From Gammaproteobacteria bacterium (lineage in GTDB: Bacteria; Pseudomonadota; Gammaproteobacteria; Steroidobacterales; GCA-2729495): 34,392 nt of DNA. Below are positions 32,402-34,392 of the stretch, one piece after another. The stretch covers positions 1-34,392 of the forward strand of contig JAHDYM010000022.1 of the NCBI GenBank assembly GCA_023383705.1, read 5' to 3'. Position numbers and translations under genes: made by a program. The number at the start of each line of letters is the position of its first letter. Position 1 is the stretch's first letter. Under the pieces are notes generated by a model that worked only from the letters and a program-made list of their open reading frames with translations, ran no database searches and was not told where the DNA came from.

Positions 32402-34375
32402 TCAGCTGCGGCCTGCTTCAAAACTCCGGCGTATCTGCTCGAGCGCCTCCGGGTTGGCGAGGGCGCTGCGATTCGACACCGCCTCGCCGTGCAGGACCGC
32501 ACGCACGGCGAGCTCGGCCAGCTTGCCACTGCGCGTGCGCGGCAGGTCCGGCACCTGCAGGATGCCTGCCGGCACATGCCGCGGCGTGAGCGTTTGCCGG
32601 ACGGCGAGCCGGATCTTCGCGCGCAGCGCCTCATCGAGGCCGAGCCCGGCACGCAGCACCACGAACAGCAGGATGCGCTCGTCGCCGTCGACCCGCTCGC
32701 CGACCGCGAGGCTTTCCAGCACTTCAGGAACCGCTTCGACCGCACGATAGAGCTCGGCCGTGCCGATGCGCACCCCGCCCGGGTTCAGCACCGCATCGGA
32801 GCGGCCATGGATGATGAAGCCGCCCGAAGGCCTGCGTTCGGCATGATCGCCGTGCGCCCAGACACCGGGGAAGCGCGCGAAGTAGGCCTCGTGATACAGC
32901 CGGCCGTCCGTATCGTTCCAGAATCCGGTCGGCATCGACGGAAACGGCCGTTCGCAGACCAGCTCACCACTGCCAGCGCTGAGCGCCCGGCCCTGCCCGT
33001 CGTAGATTTCCACCGCCATGCCGAGCCCCGCACACTGCAATTCGCCCCGCTGCACCGGCAACAGCGGATTGCCGAGCAGGAAACACCCGATGATGTCGGT
33101 ACCGCCGGAAATCGAGGCGAGGTGCACCTCGGCCTTCACGCGCTGATAGACGAAATCGAAACTCTCAGGCGCCAGCGGCGAACCGGTGGAGAGCACGGTG
33201 CGCAGGCAGCGCAGGTCGTGATCGCGGCCCGGCTGCAGTCCCGCCTTGTCGTTCGCGGCCAGGTACTTCGCGCTGGTACCGAAGACCGTGATGCCCTCCC
33301 CGGCGGCCAGCCGCCACAGCGCACCGGCATCCGGCCAGGCCGGCGAGCCGTCGTACAGCACCAGGCTCGCACCGCTGGCGAGCCCGCTGACCAGCCAGTT
33401 CCACATCATCCAGCCACAGCTCGTGAAGTAGAACAGCCGGTCGCTGCGCCGCAGATCGGTGTGCAGCAGGTGTTCCTTCAGATGCTGGAGCAAGGTCCCG
33501 CCGGCACCGTGCACGATACACTTGGGAGGACCGGTGGTGCCCGAGGAATACAGGATATAGAGCGGATGATCGAAAGGCGTGGCGACAAATTCCAGCGGCG
33601 CCTCATCGGCCACCAGTTCCTGCCAGCCGATGGCGCCGGGTATCCCGGCAAGTGCCGGACCAGCGTCCGCCTCGTCGGCCAGCGTGTCGAGATACGGAAC
33701 CACGACCACCGCACCGAGACCCGGCAGGCGTTCCGCGAGTTGCGCCACCACCGGCCGCACATCGATGCGCTTGCCGGCGTAGCAATAGCCATCGACCGCG
33801 AGCAGCAGCTTCGGCGTGATCTGCGCAAAGCGCTCGCGCGCGCCCTCGGCGCCGAATTCCGCCGAGCTCGAGGACCAGACGGCACCCAGGCTGGTGGCCG
33901 CCAGCATGCCCACCACCGCCTCGATGCAGTTCGGCAGGAAGGCCGCGACACGATCACCACGGGCCAGGCCCAGGCGCCTGAACCCCGCTGCCGCACGGCT
34001 GACCTCGGCGGCCAGCTGTGCGTGACCGAGTTCGCGACGCCGACCACGCTCGTCGCGCCAGATCAGCGCCGGCCGGTCATCACGCCAGCGCAGCAGGTTC
34101 TCGGCAAAGTTGAGTTCGGCGCCGGGAAACCAGCGCGCGCCGGGCATCTGCCCGCCGTTTTCCAGCACGCGCCTGGCACCGCGCCTGAAGCGCAGATCGC
34201 AGAAGCTGGCAAGCTCCGCCCAGAATGCCCCGGGATTTTCCACCGACCACCGGTGCAGGCCGGCATAGTCGCTGAAGACGGCGCCACGGCGCAGCCGGAC
34301 CCGCTCCATGAAACGGGCCAGGTGCGGGACGCGCGCCGGTTCAGCCACCGATGTAGAACATCTCGACCTTGTCAT
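32402..34375 (-). CDS. aacS: acetoacetate-CoA ligase (acetoacetyl-CoA synthetase)
   Basis: A 657-residue ANL-superfamily adenylating enzyme that makes acetoacetyl-CoA from acetoacetate, ATP and CoA. Core motifs are the P-loop-like ILYSSGTTGPPKCIVHGAGG, the AacS-specific LFYFTSCGWMMWNWLVSGLASGASLVLYDGSP, the A5-type LASISGGTDI, HGDHAERRPSGGFIIHGRSDAVLNPGGVRIGTAE (A7/A8), and the C-terminal DLPRTRSGKLAELAVR with the catalytic lysine. The start is uncertain: ATG 34375 overlaps the preceding gene by 35 nt, while GTG 34348 reduces the overlap to 8 nt; neither has a good ribosome binding site. It could act downstream of the HMG-CoA-lyase-family enzyme by activating acetoacetate. Confidence 0.94.
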   Translation of the reverse strand: MTRSRCSTSVAEPARVPHLARFMERVRLRRGAVFSDYAGLHRWSVENPGAFWAELASFCDLRFRRGARRVLENGGQMPGARWFPGAELNFAENLLRWRDDRPALIWRDERGRRRELGHAQLAAEVSRAAAGFRRLGLARGDRVAAFLPNCIEAVVGMLAATSLGAVWSSSSAEFGAEGARERFAQITPKLLLAVDGYCYAGKRIDVRPVVAQLAERLPGLGAVVVVPYLDTLADEADAGPALAGIPGAIGWQELVADEAPLEFVATPFDHPLYILYSSGTTGPPKCIVHGAGGTLLQHLKEHLLHTDLRRSDRLFYFTSCGWMMWNWLVSGLASGASLVLYDGSPAWPDAGALWRLAAGEGITVFGTSAKYLAANDKAGLQPGRDHDLRCLRTVLSTGSPLAPESFDFVYQRVKAEVHLASISGGTDIIGCFLLGNPLLPVQRGELQCAGLGMAVEIYDGQGRALSAGSGELVCERPFPSMPTGFWNDTDGRLYHEAYFARFPGVWAHGDHAERRPSGGFIIHGRSDAVLNPGGVRIGTAELYRAVEAVPEVLESLAVGERVDGDERILLFVVLRAGLGLDEALRAKIRLAVRQTLTPRHVPAGILQVPDLPRTRSGKLAELAVRAVLHGEAVSNRSALANPEALEQIRRSFEAGRS

Positions 34376-34392
34376 CCTTGCGCTGGCTGGCG
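34341..34392 (-). CDS. C-terminal end of an unidentified gene (partial at right edge)
   Basis: The minus-strand frame entering at the right edge reads ...ASQRKDDKVEMFYIGG and stops at TGA (34341-34343). It overlaps the start of the acetoacetyl-CoA synthetase gene, the compact junction seen elsewhere in the window. Only 16 residues are visible, too few to name the protein. Confidence 0.5.
   Translation of the reverse strand, partial: ASQRKDDKVEMFYIGG

Overview
The window is GC-rich, gene-dense chromosomal DNA with translational overlaps throughout. The gene content (a complete cbb3 oxidase locus, extended PstC/PstA proteins, TonB receptor, acetoacetyl-CoA synthetase, HMG-CoA lyase, DUF1838 and DUF2189 proteins) points to a free-living, respiratory Gammaproteobacterium, perhaps near Steroidobacterales/Nevskiales. 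That placement is inferred from gene content; there is no rRNA or marker gene in the window.

Layout. (1) 1-7094, plus strand: cbb3-type cytochrome c oxidase, ccoN(partial)-O-Q-P, a small unidentified membrane protein, then the assembly genes ccoG-H-I-S. (2) 7204-10676: a nickel module. Minus-strand nikR diverges from a HupE/UreJ-type nickel permease and a TonB-dependent receptor. The nikR-hupE gap holds an inverted repeat with the NikR spacing (GTTATGA-N16-TCATAAC) laid over a TTGACA-17-TATAAA promoter. (3) 10751-15743, minus strand: CaiB/BaiF CoA-transferase, EamA transporter, a five-haem c-type cytochrome, a DUF3365 mono-haem protein, a four-helix protein with two H-X13-H pairs (predicted di-haem b) and a DUF2189 membrane protein. 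The last four look like a membrane electron-transfer module that I cannot match to a described complex. (4) 15868-16821, plus strand: an HMG-CoA-lyase-family protein divergent from the CoA-transferase. (5) 16828-25718, minus strand: the phosphate block phoB-phoR-phoU-pstS-pstC-pstA-pstB followed by a putative porin. (6) 25813-27675, minus strand: DUF1838 Tat protein, an orphan [2Fe-2S] subunit of the molybdenum hydroxylase type and a cytochrome c lipoprotein. (7) 27782-30087, plus strand: a cytochrome c / calcium-repeat / GLUG-repeat / beta-propeller fusion broken by a one-base frameshift. (8) 30097-34392, minus strand: FAD-linked oxidase, PEBP-family protein, acetoacetyl-CoA synthetase, and the last codons of another gene at the right edge.

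How the genes fit together. Region 1 builds and matures a high-affinity terminal oxidase (structural subunits, copper-transporting CcoI, assembly factors). Region 2 would let nickel-NikR shut off nickel import through both membranes. Region 5 senses phosphate limitation and takes up phosphate. The CoA-transferase, the lyase and the acetoacetyl-CoA synthetase could together convert a free HMG-like dicarboxylate to acetyl-CoA units. The best candidates for something undescribed are the c/b haem module (10751-13583), the frameshifted cytochrome-GLUG-propeller fusion (27782-30087), and a nested stem structure between hupE and the TonB receptor (8350-8434).
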